In this document: piece after piece, positions 17,422-26,151 of the stretch | Numbering within the stretch: position 1 is the stretch's first letter | How the letters are laid out: each line of letters opens with the position of its first letter | Assembly: GCF_047314965.1 (NCBI RefSeq) | Contig: NZ_JBLBVK010000042.1 | Location: 33,478 to 97,477, forward strand | Direction: 5' to 3' | From: JAVJUV01 sp047314965 | Lineage (GTDB): Bacteria > Pseudomonadota > Alphaproteobacteria > Rhodobacterales > Rhodobacteraceae | Length of the DNA: 64,000 nucleotides | Notes under the pieces: generated by a model | The model's database searches: none | What the model saw: the letters and a program-made list of their open reading frames with translations, nothing else | Told to the model about the DNA's origin: nothing | Position numbers and translations under genes: made by a program

Positions 17422-17441
17422 CGGACGAACTGTTTCTCGGG

Positions 17442-17471
17442 AAAAGGGCCGGCCGGACGCCGGCCCTTTTT
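17442..17471. terminator. Rho-independent terminator, probably bidirectional
   Basis: GGGCCGGC and GCCGGCCC pair perfectly around CGGAC, with AAAA before and TTTTT after the stem. The symmetric A and T tracts let it stop both the Bax-inhibitor gene from the left and the YdeI-like gene from the right, whose stop codon touches its right edge. Confidence 0.9.
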
Positions 17472-17707
17472 CATGCGTTACCGCCCTTCAAGCGCCAAGC
17501 CATTTTCATGTAAAGACCACCGGCGCGAAGTTCATCCAGCATCTGGGCAAGACGTTTTTCCTTGGTATCTTGCCGCTTTGCCCGCGCAATCCATCCCAGG
17601 TAGTCGTTCCTCTGATACCAGGGCCTTGAGACGCATGCCTCCATCAGTCCGTTTTTCTCCAGCGCTTCGCGAACAAACTCGGGCATCGGGTTCACGGGCC
17701 GGGCCAT
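17471..17707 (-). CDS. YdeI/OmpD-associated-like small protein
   Basis: 78 residues: PMPEFVREALEKNGLMEACV, then RPWYQRNDYLGWIARAKRQDTKEKRLAQMLDELRAG. The WIxxAKRxxTxxxRLxxMLxxLxxG pattern matches the C-terminal YdeI/OmdA region (PF13376). Function unclear; family members are annotated as bacteriocin-protection proteins. It starts three bases after the exopolyphosphatase stop and probably shares its transcript. Confidence 0.7.
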   Translation of the reverse strand: MARPVNPMPEFVREALEKNGLMEACVSRPWYQRNDYLGWIARAKRQDTKEKRLAQMLDELRAGGLYMKMAWRLKGGNA

Positions 17708-17710
17708 CGA

Positions 17711-18826
17711 TCAATAAGCGCCCTCGTCAAGCACGCCATCGCTGGACATCTGCGCGTATAACAAGCCTTCCCTCAGACCACGGTCCGCAACGGACAAACG
17801 GTCGGTTGGCCAGACCCGCAGCAAGGCTTGCAGAATGGCGGCCCCCGACATGATCAGCGCATGCCTATCCCGCCCGATCCGCGGGTCCTTGCGGCGGCCC
17901 TCCGGGCCCAGATCGAGGTAATCTCGGATGACCCTGTCGATCTGATCTGACGTCATACGCAGACCATCGACTTTCGACCTGTCATAGCGCTTCAATCCGA
18001 GATGACTGGCAGCGACCGTGGTCACGGTACCTGAAGTGCCGATAATCTGAAAACCCTCTCTTGTCTGCTCAGCTTCATAAGGAGAAAAATCCGCAAGATT
18101 TTCTTCAAAGAACCAGCTCATCAAAGCAAATCGCGCGGCGTCATCCGTAACATCATCGAACTGGTCCCGAAGCGTCGCAACACCCAAGGGAACCGAAATC
18201 CAGTCTACAACATGCGCAGCAGGGAACGGCGACGCCAGATCAGGCTTGAAGCCTGAGTGAAGGCGCATGATTGCGCGTTGCCGTTCGTGCTTGGGTACTT
18301 TGCTCAGGTCGATCCAAACCAGCTCCGTAGAGCCCCCGCCGATGTCCACGACCAGAAGCTGCTCGGTCTTGGTCGAAACCAGCGGAGCACAAGAGATAAC
18401 CGCTAGCCGGGCCTCTTCCTCAGGCTCGATGATCTCGAGGCGCAGTCCGGTCTCGCGGACTACTGCCTTCATGAATTGAGCACCGTTTCGCGCCCGCCGG
18501 CATGCTTCTGTCGCCACAAGACGCATGCGCCGTACCTGGTGCTTGGCGATCTTCTTACGGCAAATCTTGAGGGCACCGATCGTGCGCTGCATCGAAGCGT
18601 TCGACAGCCGACCGGACGCTTCGAGTCCCAAACCTAGCTGCACGGATTTGGAAAAACTGTCGACAACATGAAATTGATTGCCCTTTGGCTGGGCAATCAG
18701 CATCCGGCACGAGTTGGTGCCGAGGTCCAGCGCGGCATATAGCTCTGCTGGGTCGGCTTTTGCGGGCACTGACGGCTCTACCGCATGCGGGAGCCGTGTC
18801 GCGCCCTCAGGACGCTTGGGCGGCAT
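17711..18826 (-). CDS. Ppx/GppA phosphatase family protein (exopolyphosphatase-like)
   Basis: A 371-residue ASKHA-fold protein. AALDLGTNSCRMLIA (residues about 31-45) is the phosphate-1 motif, VATEACRRARN and VVDIGGGSTELVW (about 160-172) are the adenosine/phosphate-2 motifs, and IGTSGTVTTVAA follows. The family removes terminal phosphates from polyphosphate or converts pppGpp to ppGpp. The protein is shorter than E. coli Ppx (513) because it lacks the C-terminal HD-like half, as usual in alphaproteobacteria. GGAGGG precedes the ATG. Confidence 0.88.
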   Translation of the reverse strand: MPPKRPEGATRLPHAVEPSVPAKADPAELYAALDLGTNSCRMLIAQPKGNQFHVVDSFSKSVQLGLGLEASGRLSNASMQRTIGALKICRKKIAKHQVRRMRLVATEACRRARNGAQFMKAVVRETGLRLEIIEPEEEARLAVISCAPLVSTKTEQLLVVDIGGGSTELVWIDLSKVPKHERQRAIMRLHSGFKPDLASPFPAAHVVDWISVPLGVATLRDQFDDVTDDAARFALMSWFFEENLADFSPYEAEQTREGFQIIGTSGTVTTVAASHLGLKRYDRSKVDGLRMTSDQIDRVIRDYLDLGPEGRRKDPRIGRDRHALIMSGAAILQALLRVWPTDRLSVADRGLREGLLYAQMSSDGVLDEGAY

Positions 18827-19057
18827 GACGCCCTCCGAAATCAGGTTGCCTCCACGCTACACCCCGTCAAGGCTTTCGCGCAAGAGCGACGCCGATGTTC
18901 AAGAAGATAGTGAGTAATTTTCAGGTTGAGCCCATTGTTCCTCGCGGGTTGCTTCGGTTAAACGACCATACGTCGCGAAGCTTTCGCAAGATGTCGAAAA
19001 TCGCACATGATTCCCAACGTGCCCGGCGTAGGTGTGGCGCAACTTGGAGATACGCGA

Positions 19058-19354
19058 ATGCCTGAGGTTACCGTCGTTTTTTGGAGGGATATCCCGGCAC
19101 AAGTTATCGTCGGTAAGGGTCGGCGAGGCACGAAAGCGCCGCTTCCTGAACGTTTCGAACAAGCAATCGACCGCGCCGCGATGAAGGTCGGTGCCTCGGA
19201 CACGGATGCATACCTTGCGGAATGGCGCAAGGCAGCACCCTACACCCTGGAAGGTGACGCCGAGGAGATCGCCGCCTCTGAAGCGGCGCGTATCGACAGA
19301 GAATATGATCGGGACCGGATCAAGGCCCTGATCGAGAATGACGGTTGGGCATGA
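19058..19354 (+). CDS. Virulence-factor family protein (PF13769) of the corrinoid C1 cluster
   Basis: 98 residues beginning MPEVTVVFWRDIPAQVIVGK, a conserved small soluble protein annotated only as virulence factor. No catalytic motif is evident. Its stop overlaps an ATG that could start the MTHFR-like gene (ATGA at 19351), so it is probably the first cistron of a one-carbon operon. Similar genes recur beside corrinoid methyltransferase genes in Rhodobacteraceae, which suggests a role in that pathway rather than in virulence. GGAG lies about nine bases before this ATG; an upstream ATG at 19007 would add 17 residues. Confidence 0.75.
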   Translation: MPEVTVVFWRDIPAQVIVGKGRRGTKAPLPERFEQAIDRAAMKVGASDTDAYLAEWRKAAPYTLEGDAEEIAASEAARIDREYDRDRIKALIENDGWA

Positions 19355-19380
19355 CGCCTAGCGAAATTGGGAAAGCTTTC

Positions 19381-20304
19381 ATGGCGCTTTTGAACTTCAG
19401 AAGGAAGACCGACGAGGCCCATCGGGTTGATACAAAGGTCGCAGATTTCCTTAACGACTTCTCTATCGAAGTCATGCCGCGCACTGCCGAAAAGGTGGAA
19501 GATTTCCGCGCCATTCTTCCGGAGGGAACGCGGGTCTACATCGCGCATATCGAGGGCACTCCGATCGATGACATGGTCGCGACCGCAAAGCGCCTTTCGG
19601 CGGACGGATTTCAGGTCATGCCGCACTTCCCTGCCCGCATCATCAAGGATCAGGCCACACTAGGCGACTGGATCGCCCGCTATCAGGGAGAAGCCGGCAT
19701 CACGCAGGCCCTCCTTCTTGCCGGCGGCGTGACCGAACCGGCCGGAGATTTCCATTCGTCCATGCAACTCATGGAAACGGGCCTGTTTGACAAAACGGGC
19801 TTCAAACGCCTGCATGTTGCGGGACATCCGGAGGGCAATCGCGACATCGATCCCAAGGGCGGCAGCGCCAATGTGGATGCCGCTTTGAAATGGAAAAACG
19901 CGTTCAACGAGCGCACGGATGCCGATATGGCGATCGTGACTCAATTCGCATTTGAAGCCGATCCGATCATCAAATGGGCAAACGACGTCCAGGTTTCGGG
20001 AATTCAGCTTCCGATCCATATCGGCATCGCCGGTCCGGCAAAGCTTCAGACCCTCATCAAGTTCGCGGTCGCCTGCGGCGTGGGCCCGTCACTGCGCGTT
20101 CTGCAGAAGCGTGCGATGGACGTCACCAAGCTTGTCCTTCCTTATGAGCCGGATGATGTGGTCTCGGGGCTGGCAACCTACAAGGCCGCAAACCCCGACT
20201 TCGCCATTACACATGTCCACCTGTTCCCTCTTGGTGGGATCAAGACCTGCGCGGAGTGGGCAAAGTCGCGGGGCAGCCAGGGCGCGGCCAAGGCGGCGCA
20301 GTGA
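19381..20304 (+). CDS. Methylenetetrahydrofolate reductase-like protein
   Basis: About 307 residues, start MALLNFRRKT (GGGAAAG upstream); an ATG at 19351 coupled to the preceding gene would add ten residues. The MetF TIM-barrel pattern is visible: SIEVMPRTAAKVEDF-like start (IEVMPRTAEKVEDFRAIL), LLAGGVTEPAGDF, HVAGHPEGNRDI and TQFAFEADPIIKWA. MetF-type enzymes interconvert 5,10-methylene-THF and 5-methyl-THF using FAD. With the downstream methyl-THF:corrinoid methyltransferase it probably oxidises methyl-THF made from demethylation. The 3' end overlaps the HAD gene as GTGA. Confidence 0.82.
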   Translation: MALLNFRRKTDEAHRVDTKVADFLNDFSIEVMPRTAEKVEDFRAILPEGTRVYIAHIEGTPIDDMVATAKRLSADGFQVMPHFPARIIKDQATLGDWIARYQGEAGITQALLLAGGVTEPAGDFHSSMQLMETGLFDKTGFKRLHVAGHPEGNRDIDPKGGSANVDAALKWKNAFNERTDADMAIVTQFAFEADPIIKWANDVQVSGIQLPIHIGIAGPAKLQTLIKFAVACGVGPSLRVLQKRAMDVTKLVLPYEPDDVVSGLATYKAANPDFAITHVHLFPLGGIKTCAEWAKSRGSQGAAKAAQ

Positions 20305-20963
20305 CACTCAAGGCGCTTCTCTTCGACATCGATGGAACGCTGGTCGACAGCGACCCAATCCATATTGCCGTTTTCATGGATTTCCTTGCCGAGAGAGGCG
20401 TCACCATCACGCGGTCGGACTACATGGAACGCATCCATGGACGGCTCAATACCGAGACATTCACCGAACTTCTCCCAGACGCCGATCCCATCGAAATGGA
20501 TCTCGCCAAGGAAGCCGCTTACCGCGAGCGCCTGGGCGACACGATTGAACCGATGGCGGGAGCACGGGACCTGATCGCACGTGCGCGAGCTGCCAACATG
20601 AAAATCGGAGCGGTCACCAATGGACCTCGTGCCAACTTGAACGCTGTCTTGAATGCGACTGGTTTGGCCGCCGCCTTTGACCACGCCGGCTCGTCCAACG
20701 ATGTAAAGCGGGGCAAACCACACCCGGAGTTGTACCTTGCGGCGCTGGCCGCACTGAACATTGCGGCACATGAAGCGCTGGTATTCGAAGACAGTCCAAC
20801 CGGCATCCAGGCTGCCCGTGCGGCAGGCATCGATGTTGTCGCGATCACCAGCAGTTTGTCCGCGGACGCTCTTGTCGCTCATGGCGCGTTGTTCGCCATT
20901 TCCGACTTCAATGACCCAGCGCTTGCGCGCCACCTCTCGTCCCTCGAAGGAGCCTTTGCATGA
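20301..20963 (+). CDS. HAD-superfamily phosphatase, beta-phosphoglucomutase/phosphoglycolate type
   Basis: 220 residues. Motif I is LLFDIDGTLVDSD (nucleophile Asp), motif II is GAVTNGP, and the C-terminal motif is KRGKPHPELYLAAL plus VFEDSPTGIQAARAAGI. The cap is a helical C1 type. The GTG start overlaps the TGA of the MTHFR-like gene and the 3' end overlaps the methyltransferase start as ATGA, so it is embedded in the C1 operon; its substrate is unknown. An upstream ATG at 20256 would lie within the previous gene. Confidence 0.85.
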   Translation: MTLKALLFDIDGTLVDSDPIHIAVFMDFLAERGVTITRSDYMERIHGRLNTETFTELLPDADPIEMDLAKEAAYRERLGDTIEPMAGARDLIARARAANMKIGAVTNGPRANLNAVLNATGLAAAFDHAGSSNDVKRGKPHPELYLAALAALNIAAHEALVFEDSPTGIQAARAAGIDVVAITSSLSADALVAHGALFAISDFNDPALARHLSSLEGAFA

Positions 20964-22123
20964 CCCGGACCGTTGTCGAGTCAAAATCCAAAACCGTTGT
21001 CATCGGCTTTGATGAACCGTTCTGCGTGATCGGTGAGCGGATCAACCCTACTGGCCGTAAGCTTCTTGCAGCCGAACTGGAGGCCGGAGATTTCTCGACT
21101 GTAGAGAAAGATGCGCTCGAGCAGGTAGCCTGCGGCGCCCAAGTGCTCGATGTGAACGCAGGGGTGGTGTACAACTCTAACCCCAACCCCAACGAGACCG
21201 AACCGCCACTCATGCGGAAAATGATCGAGTTGGTTCAGGGGCTTGTCGATGTCCCGCTTTGCATAGACTCGTCGGTGCCCGGCGCGCTGGAGGCTGGTCT
21301 GGCAGCGGCGGAGGGCCGCCCGCTCTTGAACTCGGTGACAGGCGAGGAAGAGCGCCTCGAGGTGGTTCTGCCGCTGGTGAAGAAGTATAACGTGCCCGTC
21401 GTCGCAATCTCGAATGACGATACCGGCATCAGCGAGGACCCGGATGTGCGCTTTGCGGTGGCGAAGAAGATCGTCGAGCGCGCCGCCGATTTCGGGATTC
21501 CGGCGCATGATATCGTGGTCGATCCTCTGGTAATGCCGGTCGGCGCGATGGCGACAGCAGGCGTTCAGGTCTTTACACTCGTGCGCCGCCTGCGCGAGGA
21601 ACTGGGAGTGAACACCACCTGTGGGGCATCGAACATCTCGTTCGGCCTGCCCAACCGGCATGGGATCAACAATGCATTCCTGGCTATGGCCGCATCGCAC
21701 GGCATGACGAGTGCGATCATGAATCCTGTTGCGATGCCGAAGACGCTGAAATCGGTTAGTGAACGGCTCGATGAGTTGCGCGCCTTGGGGCTCGAAATTC
21801 CCGCTGAAGCAGATCCGAAGGCGCTTAGAGGCCTGGTTGGGCTGTCCAGCGACGAGGATCTTGTGCGCGAACGCATCCTTCAACTCCAGGCCCATGGCAT
21901 CGTGGTTCCTGACGAAATCGACCTCGCGAAACTCGGACCACTTCTTGGCATCGGTCCGAAAACCGGCGTGGCTTCGGAAGAAATCCTTTCTATCCGCGCC
22001 GCCGATTTCCTTAACGATCACGATCCTTCGGGCGGAAACTGGATCCGTCTGAACAAACCCGTTGCCGCTCCTGGCGGTGGTGGGCGCGGTGGACGCGAGG
22101 GACGGCGGCGGCGCCGCGCCTGA
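20960..22123 (+). CDS. Methyltetrahydrofolate:corrinoid methyltransferase (MtrH/MeTr family)
   Basis: 387 residues. The pterin-binding barrel shows FCVIGERINPTGRK, AQVLDVNAGV, LCIDSSVPGALEAGL, PLLNSVTGEEERLE, VVAISNDDTG and NTTCGASNISFGLPNRHGIN. The family moves the methyl group between methylcobalamin on a corrinoid protein and THF. Residues after about 285 form an extra C-terminal domain, ending in a Gly/Arg tail GGGGRGGREGRRRRRA. That tail resembles the one on the activator encoded downstream. No corrinoid protein or substrate-specific methyltransferase gene lies in this window. Confidence 0.88.
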   Translation: MTRTVVESKSKTVVIGFDEPFCVIGERINPTGRKLLAAELEAGDFSTVEKDALEQVACGAQVLDVNAGVVYNSNPNPNETEPPLMRKMIELVQGLVDVPLCIDSSVPGALEAGLAAAEGRPLLNSVTGEEERLEVVLPLVKKYNVPVVAISNDDTGISEDPDVRFAVAKKIVERAADFGIPAHDIVVDPLVMPVGAMATAGVQVFTLVRRLREELGVNTTCGASNISFGLPNRHGINNAFLAMAASHGMTSAIMNPVAMPKTLKSVSERLDELRALGLEIPAEADPKALRGLVGLSSDEDLVRERILQLQAHGIVVPDEIDLAKLGPLLGIGPKTGVASEEILSIRAADFLNDHDPSGGNWIRLNKPVAAPGGGGRGGREGRRRRRA

Positions 22124-22558
22124 CGCCCAGCCCCCAAAGCCGTATCGCAGGCATCGTTTTCCCGTTTCACCTTGGTTGCCGGGCAAGCCCAGTCCATTCT
22201 GACGTGCGCGGCCAAGAAGAGCACGGGCGCAATGCGCGTGAACGCGAGAGGATGGCAGTGCCTTTCGCGCCCTGTATCGAGACAGGTATCAGTCTCCTGA
22301 TCCCCAAGGGCGTTGATTGGCTACAGAGACGCAATGCCTTCATTGCGGGGGTCTTCCCGTCGCTTCGGAAACTTTGCGGCGATTGAAGTCATGGCGCTAG
22401 CCATTTTGCCAGTTACCTCATGGTTCTGCCTTTAAGGATCCGGTTTTCTGACCCTCGACTGTCGGGACAATGCCGCGCATTGGCGAAATACGGACGCTGA
22501 CAGGCTTTCCCTGCTCAAACAAAACGTTATGTTCACGCCGAATAGGCAGGACCGACAC
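22124..22558. other. Non-coding gap between methyltransferase and activator genes
   Basis: 435 bases with no convincing gene; short frames here lack ribosome sites and recognisable sequence. A perfect palindrome CAATGC-CGC-GCATTG is at 22468-22482, about 77 bases before the activator start, and might be an operator. I looked for a cobalamin-riboswitch B12 box and did not see one. Confidence 0.5.
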
Positions 22559-24604
22559 ATGAGCGATACCGCACTCGTAATTTTCACACCATCTGGCAAG
22601 CGTGGCAGATTTCCGGTCGGAACGCCCGTATTGACGGCAGCAAGACAGCTTGGTGTCGATCTTGACTCGGTCTGTGGCGGTCGTGGCATCTGCTCGAAAT
22701 GTCAGGTTATGCCAGGATACGGCGAGTTCTCGAAACACGGAGTTAACGTGGCGGCCGATGCGCTGAGCGCATGGAATGCCGTTGAAGAGCGCTACAAGTC
22801 CAAGCGTGGCCTCATCGAAGGCCGCAGGCTGGGCTGCCAGGCGACCATCCAGGGAGACGTCGTGATCGACGTGCCGCCTGAAAGCCAGGTACACAAGCAG
22901 GTGGTGCGCAAGCGCGCCGAAGCACGGGAAATCGTGATGAGCCCGGCTGTCCGCCTGTTCTACGTCGAGGTCGAAGAACCCGACATGCACGAACCGAGCG
23001 GTGATCTGGAACGACTGTCCAAGGCTTTGGAAACACAATGGGAGTTAGCCGGCGCTTACGCGGGACTGTCCGTGCTGGCGACTCTTCAGCCTCTCCTTCG
23101 CAGGGGCGAATGGAAGGTAACCTGCGCGGTCCACCAGGACAGCGCCTCCGCCCGCCCCCGAATCCTGAAGGTCTGGCCTGGATTTCACGAAGGTCCTGTC
23201 CTTGGCCTTGCCGTTGACCTGGGCTCCACCACCATTGCCGGACATCTCTGTGACCTTGCGTCTGGTGAGGTCGTCGCGTCTTCCGGTTTGATGAATCCCC
23301 AGATTCGGTTCGGCGAAGACCTGATGAGCCGGGTCAGCTATTCCATGATGAACACCGGCGGCGCCGCCGAGATGACGCGTGCCGTTCGAGAGGGCATGAA
23401 CCGACTCATCGGGGAAATTGCGGCCGAGGCGAATGCTACGACAGACGACATTCTCGATGCAGTCGTGGTCTGCAATCCGGTCATGCACCACCTGTTCCTG
23501 GGGATTGATCCTTATGAACTTGGCCAGGCGCCGTTCGCGCTTGCCACCTCCGATGCCGTGACGCTTTCATCGCGCGGTCTGGACCTGACACTGCACCCCG
23601 AGGCATCGGTTTATCTCCTGCCCTGCATTGCCGGGCATGTGGGGGCCGATGCGGCCGCGGTCACCCTGTCGGAAGCACCTGAAAAATCAGAAGAACTGGT
23701 GCTGGTGGTCGATGTCGGCACCAATGCGGAAATCCAGCTAGGAGACCGTCAAGGCGGGGTTCTGGCCTGCTCTTCGCCGACTGGTCCGGCCTTCGAGGGC
23801 GCCCAAATCTCGGCGGGGCAGCGCGCTGCCCCGGGGGCGATCGAACGTGTCGAGATCGACGCGGCGACGAAGGTACCTCGGTACAAGGTGATCGGTTCCG
23901 ATCTTTGGTCAGACGAAGACGGGTTCGAGACGGCTATTGCAACGACCGGTGTCACCGGGATCTGCGGTTCAGGCATCATTGAGATGGTCGCAGAAATGCG
24001 CATGGCCGGCATCCTCGACCAGAGCGGATTGATCGGTTCTCCGGAGCAGACGGGATCGGATCGGTGTTTTCTTGACGGACGCACCTATTCCTATCTTGTA
24101 CGCGAGGCCGGCGAGGACGGGCGCGGAATCACCGTAACCAATCGGGATATCAGGGAAATCCAGATGGCGAAGGCAGCGCTTTATTCGGGCGCACGGTTGC
24201 TGATGGACAAGCGGGGTGTGGATCGGGTGCAGCGGATCGTTCTGGCGGGTGCGTTCGGGGCGCATATTTCGCCGAAGCACGCGATGGTTCTGGGCATGAT
24301 CCCGGATTGCCCGTTGGACAAGGTCTCATCGGCCGGAAACGCTGCGGGAACCGGCGCGCGGATCGCGCTGCTGAACCGAGAAGCGAGAACTGAAATCGAA
24401 GCAACCGTTCGGGATATACAAAAGATTGAGACCGCCATCGAACCGAGGTTCCAGGAGCACTTCGTCAACGCCTCGGCCATACCGAATGCCGTGGACAGTT
24501 TTCCCCATCTGGAACAGATAGTTAGCCTGCCGCACGTAAGTTTCAATACGGGCGAGAAAACCGATGCGGAAGGTGGCGGACGACGGAGACGGCGGCGGGG
24601 CTGA
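22559..24604 (+). CDS. ASKHA-domain corrinoid activation protein with N-terminal 2Fe-2S ferredoxin domain
   Basis: 681 residues. An N-terminal ferredoxin-like domain has CGGRGICSKC (Cys39, 45, 48) and a fourth Cys in RRLGCQA. A middle domain follows, then the RACo-type ASKHA ATPase with LAVDLGSTTIAGHL, LMNPQIRFGEDLMSRV, VVDVGTNAEIQLG, GICGSGIIEMVAEM and VLAGAFGAHI. Such activators re-reduce inactive Co(II) corrinoid to Co(I) with ATP and low-potential electrons. ATG chosen because AGGA lies upstream; an in-frame ATG ten codons earlier is possible. The protein ends in GGGRRRRRRG. Confidence 0.88.
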   Translation: MSDTALVIFTPSGKRGRFPVGTPVLTAARQLGVDLDSVCGGRGICSKCQVMPGYGEFSKHGVNVAADALSAWNAVEERYKSKRGLIEGRRLGCQATIQGDVVIDVPPESQVHKQVVRKRAEAREIVMSPAVRLFYVEVEEPDMHEPSGDLERLSKALETQWELAGAYAGLSVLATLQPLLRRGEWKVTCAVHQDSASARPRILKVWPGFHEGPVLGLAVDLGSTTIAGHLCDLASGEVVASSGLMNPQIRFGEDLMSRVSYSMMNTGGAAEMTRAVREGMNRLIGEIAAEANATTDDILDAVVVCNPVMHHLFLGIDPYELGQAPFALATSDAVTLSSRGLDLTLHPEASVYLLPCIAGHVGADAAAVTLSEAPEKSEELVLVVDVGTNAEIQLGDRQGGVLACSSPTGPAFEGAQISAGQRAAPGAIERVEIDAATKVPRYKVIGSDLWSDEDGFETAIATTGVTGICGSGIIEMVAEMRMAGILDQSGLIGSPEQTGSDRCFLDGRTYSYLVREAGEDGRGITVTNRDIREIQMAKAALYSGARLLMDKRGVDRVQRIVLAGAFGAHISPKHAMVLGMIPDCPLDKVSSAGNAAGTGARIALLNREARTEIEATVRDIQKIETAIEPRFQEHFVNASAIPNAVDSFPHLEQIVSLPHVSFNTGEKTDAEGGGRRRRRRG

Positions 24605-24607
24605 CGC

Positions 24608-24636
24608 TTGACGGTTTGACCCGCTTCGCCTAACTC
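24608..24636 (+). promoter_or_regulatory. Candidate promoter for tRNA-Gly
   Basis: TTGACG at 24608 and TAACTC at 24631 are separated by 17 bases and lie just upstream of the tRNA. The -35 box is good and the -10 box weak, as is usual in this group. Confidence 0.4.
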
Positions 24637-24649
24637 AATGTGGTGGAAG

Positions 24650-24723
24650 GCGGGTGTAGCTCAATGGTAGAGCAGGAGCTTCCCAAGCTTAAGACGAGGG
24701 TTCGATTCCCTTCACCCGCTCCA
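24650..24723 (+). tRNA. tRNA-Gly (anticodon CCC)
   Basis: A full cloverleaf: acceptor GCGGGTG pairs with CACCCGC, the D arm reads AGCTC...GAGC, the anticodon loop TTCCCAA gives anticodon CCC, and the T arm contains GGTTCGATTCC. The CCA end is encoded at 24721-24723. It starts 45 bases after the activator gene. No integrase or direct repeat is seen nearby, so it does not look like an occupied attachment site. Confidence 0.96.
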
Positions 24724-25292
24724 GGTCACGTTTCATTCCTCCAACTGATTGCGTCTTGGTCTCTTGAAATCAGGAGGCAGAATCCGCGCCGTTCGCGCTG
24801 CGATGCTGTCGCTCGGTTCCGAGGCCGAATGCGATCTTTGATGATCAGCACCCTTGTCCCATTGGGGTGAATTAAGATATTGATTTAAAATATTTTCAAT
24901 TCTTCGGTTACGCAACAAATTCGGAAAACGCGCACGAAAATTGGCCGAACAAACGCATTTTTTCGCCGTTCCAAGATCGACCGAATCCTCGTCACATTGA
25001 AGTGCGGCCTTCATCCCGCCGCGCGGGCGAGACGGTGACCGTTGTCCCATCCCAGTGCCAGACGGCGCCGGATCGCCCGCTCACCGGGATTCTTTTCTTC
25101 TCCCGAGTGGGGGCACGGCAAGTCTGTCCATCCTGCAACAGCAGGTAGCCAACACACGGATATCCGACCATTTTCCCTGTCGGCAAAGCGTCGGCAAAGT
25201 GTATGGCAAACGTATGCCAAAATGTCTGGCGGCCTGAATTCGTGGCTCATCCGACGGAGTACGCAGAACCCCACAGGGAATTCTACTTAGAA
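24724..25292. other. Long non-coding region after tRNA-Gly
   Basis: 569 bases without a supportable gene. The first part includes an AT-rich patch (about 24870-24910) unlike the surrounding DNA. The right part holds copy B of the dispersed phased repeat. Several short frames cross it in both strands, but none has a ribosome site or family-like sequence. Confidence 0.5.
25183..25225 (+). repeat. Dispersed phased repeat, copy B
   Basis: GCAAAGCGT-cg-GCAAAGTGT-atg-GCAAACGT-atg-CCAAAATGT. Units start 11, 12 and 11 bases apart. The first three units and their cg and atg spacers match copy A (2650-2691) with a single base difference. Confidence 0.6.
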
Positions 25293-25775
25293 ATGAAAGT
25301 TCTACAGGCGACACTTAATGCGGCTGACATGTTGGAAGCGGGATTGCCCGGCTGGCCCTTCGGAATGCAGGACGTTGTCCGGTTTTCCGAACTCGATCCT
25401 CTCAATCATGTCAACAACGCCGCATATCTCAGCTGGTTCGAAACCGCGCGGATCGGCTACATCATGGAATATGGCCTGACGGGGATGACACATTCCGAGG
25501 CCGACCCCCAGATCGTGGTTAGGCGTCAATTGGTGGACTACCTGAAACCGATCCTTTTCGGCGAGTGCTATGTCGTCGCATTGCGCACGACACGGATCAA
25601 ACCGTCGAGTCTCGTGATGGAGTATGGAGTATTTGTCGACGGCCAACAAAGGGCGACGGGCGAGACGGTCATCGTCAGTCTGACGCAGGATGGCACCAAC
25701 CGCCTGCCCTGGCGACCCGAAGCCGTCGGGCGGATGATTGAGCGCGACGGCGCGAAGACGGTCGGATTCCAGTAA
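25293..25775 (+). CDS. Hotdog-fold acyl-CoA thioesterase (4HBT family)
   Basis: About 160 residues. FSELDPLNHVNNAAYLSWFE is the 4-hydroxybenzoyl-CoA thioesterase-type signature (catalytic Asp and HVNN), followed by VVRRQLVDYLKPILFGE. It probably hydrolyses acyl-CoA thioesters in the cytoplasm. The start is uncertain: ATG 25293 has a distant AGGGAA, ATG 25329 and ATG 25203 are in frame, and the earliest would place codons inside repeat B, so it is less likely. Confidence 0.75.
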   Translation: MKVLQATLNAADMLEAGLPGWPFGMQDVVRFSELDPLNHVNNAAYLSWFETARIGYIMEYGLTGMTHSEADPQIVVRRQLVDYLKPILFGECYVVALRTTRIKPSSLVMEYGVFVDGQQRATGETVIVSLTQDGTNRLPWRPEAVGRMIERDGAKTVGFQ

Positions 25776-26013
25776 TACGAATTGGATATTCCTGTTCGGG
25801 TTCCAGGCTTCCGTGAGGGAAGTTCCTTGTCATTGATCTGATAATTCGGACTTGGCGTGCTTCACCACGAGCCTGATCTGGAAGTCCCGAGCAACAGTCT
25901 TCCTATCTCAACCACGGCATCTTGCGGAATTGTTCAGCCAAGGGACCAGGCAGAACACGGCAAGTGTCCAGGTGACTCGGCGACGTTTCTTCATGCGGCA
26001 CACCCCAAACGGG

Positions 26014-26151
26014 TTACTGAACTGCGTCTTGGGTGAATTCCATGGTTCGGCCTTCCGTTATTTCCCGCAGGCGAAAGTAAAGCAGCACCAGAATCACGGC
26101 GATGAATCCATAGGAGAGGACGTCTTCGCAGCAGCCCAATAAGAGCTCCAT
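26014..26151 (-). CDS. Possible 45-residue single-helix membrane protein
   Basis: A short frame reads MELLLGCCEDVLSYGFIAVI, then LVLLYFRLREITEGRTMEFTQDAVQ. It has one hydrophobic segment, GFIAVILVLLYF, with positive residues after it. It lies in a 470-base gap (25776-26245) that otherwise holds nothing recognisable. There is no clear ribosome site, so it may be chance. Confidence 0.25.
   Translation of the reverse strand: MELLLGCCEDVLSYGFIAVILVLLYFRLREITEGRTMEFTQDAVQ

Noticed and set aside
22204..22386. 60-codon frame in the gap of the corrinoid cluster
   Set aside because: No ribosome site or similarity to corrinoid-binding proteins (no DxHxxG motif), so it cannot supply the missing component.
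22124..22558. Cobalamin riboswitch before the corrinoid activator
   Set aside because: Expected on functional grounds, but no B12-box-like sequence or matching conserved core was found by eye.
24650..25292. tRNA-Gly as an integration site for a mobile element
   Set aside because: No integrase gene, no repeated 3' tRNA end and no foreign-looking gene follows; the downstream DNA is simply non-coding.
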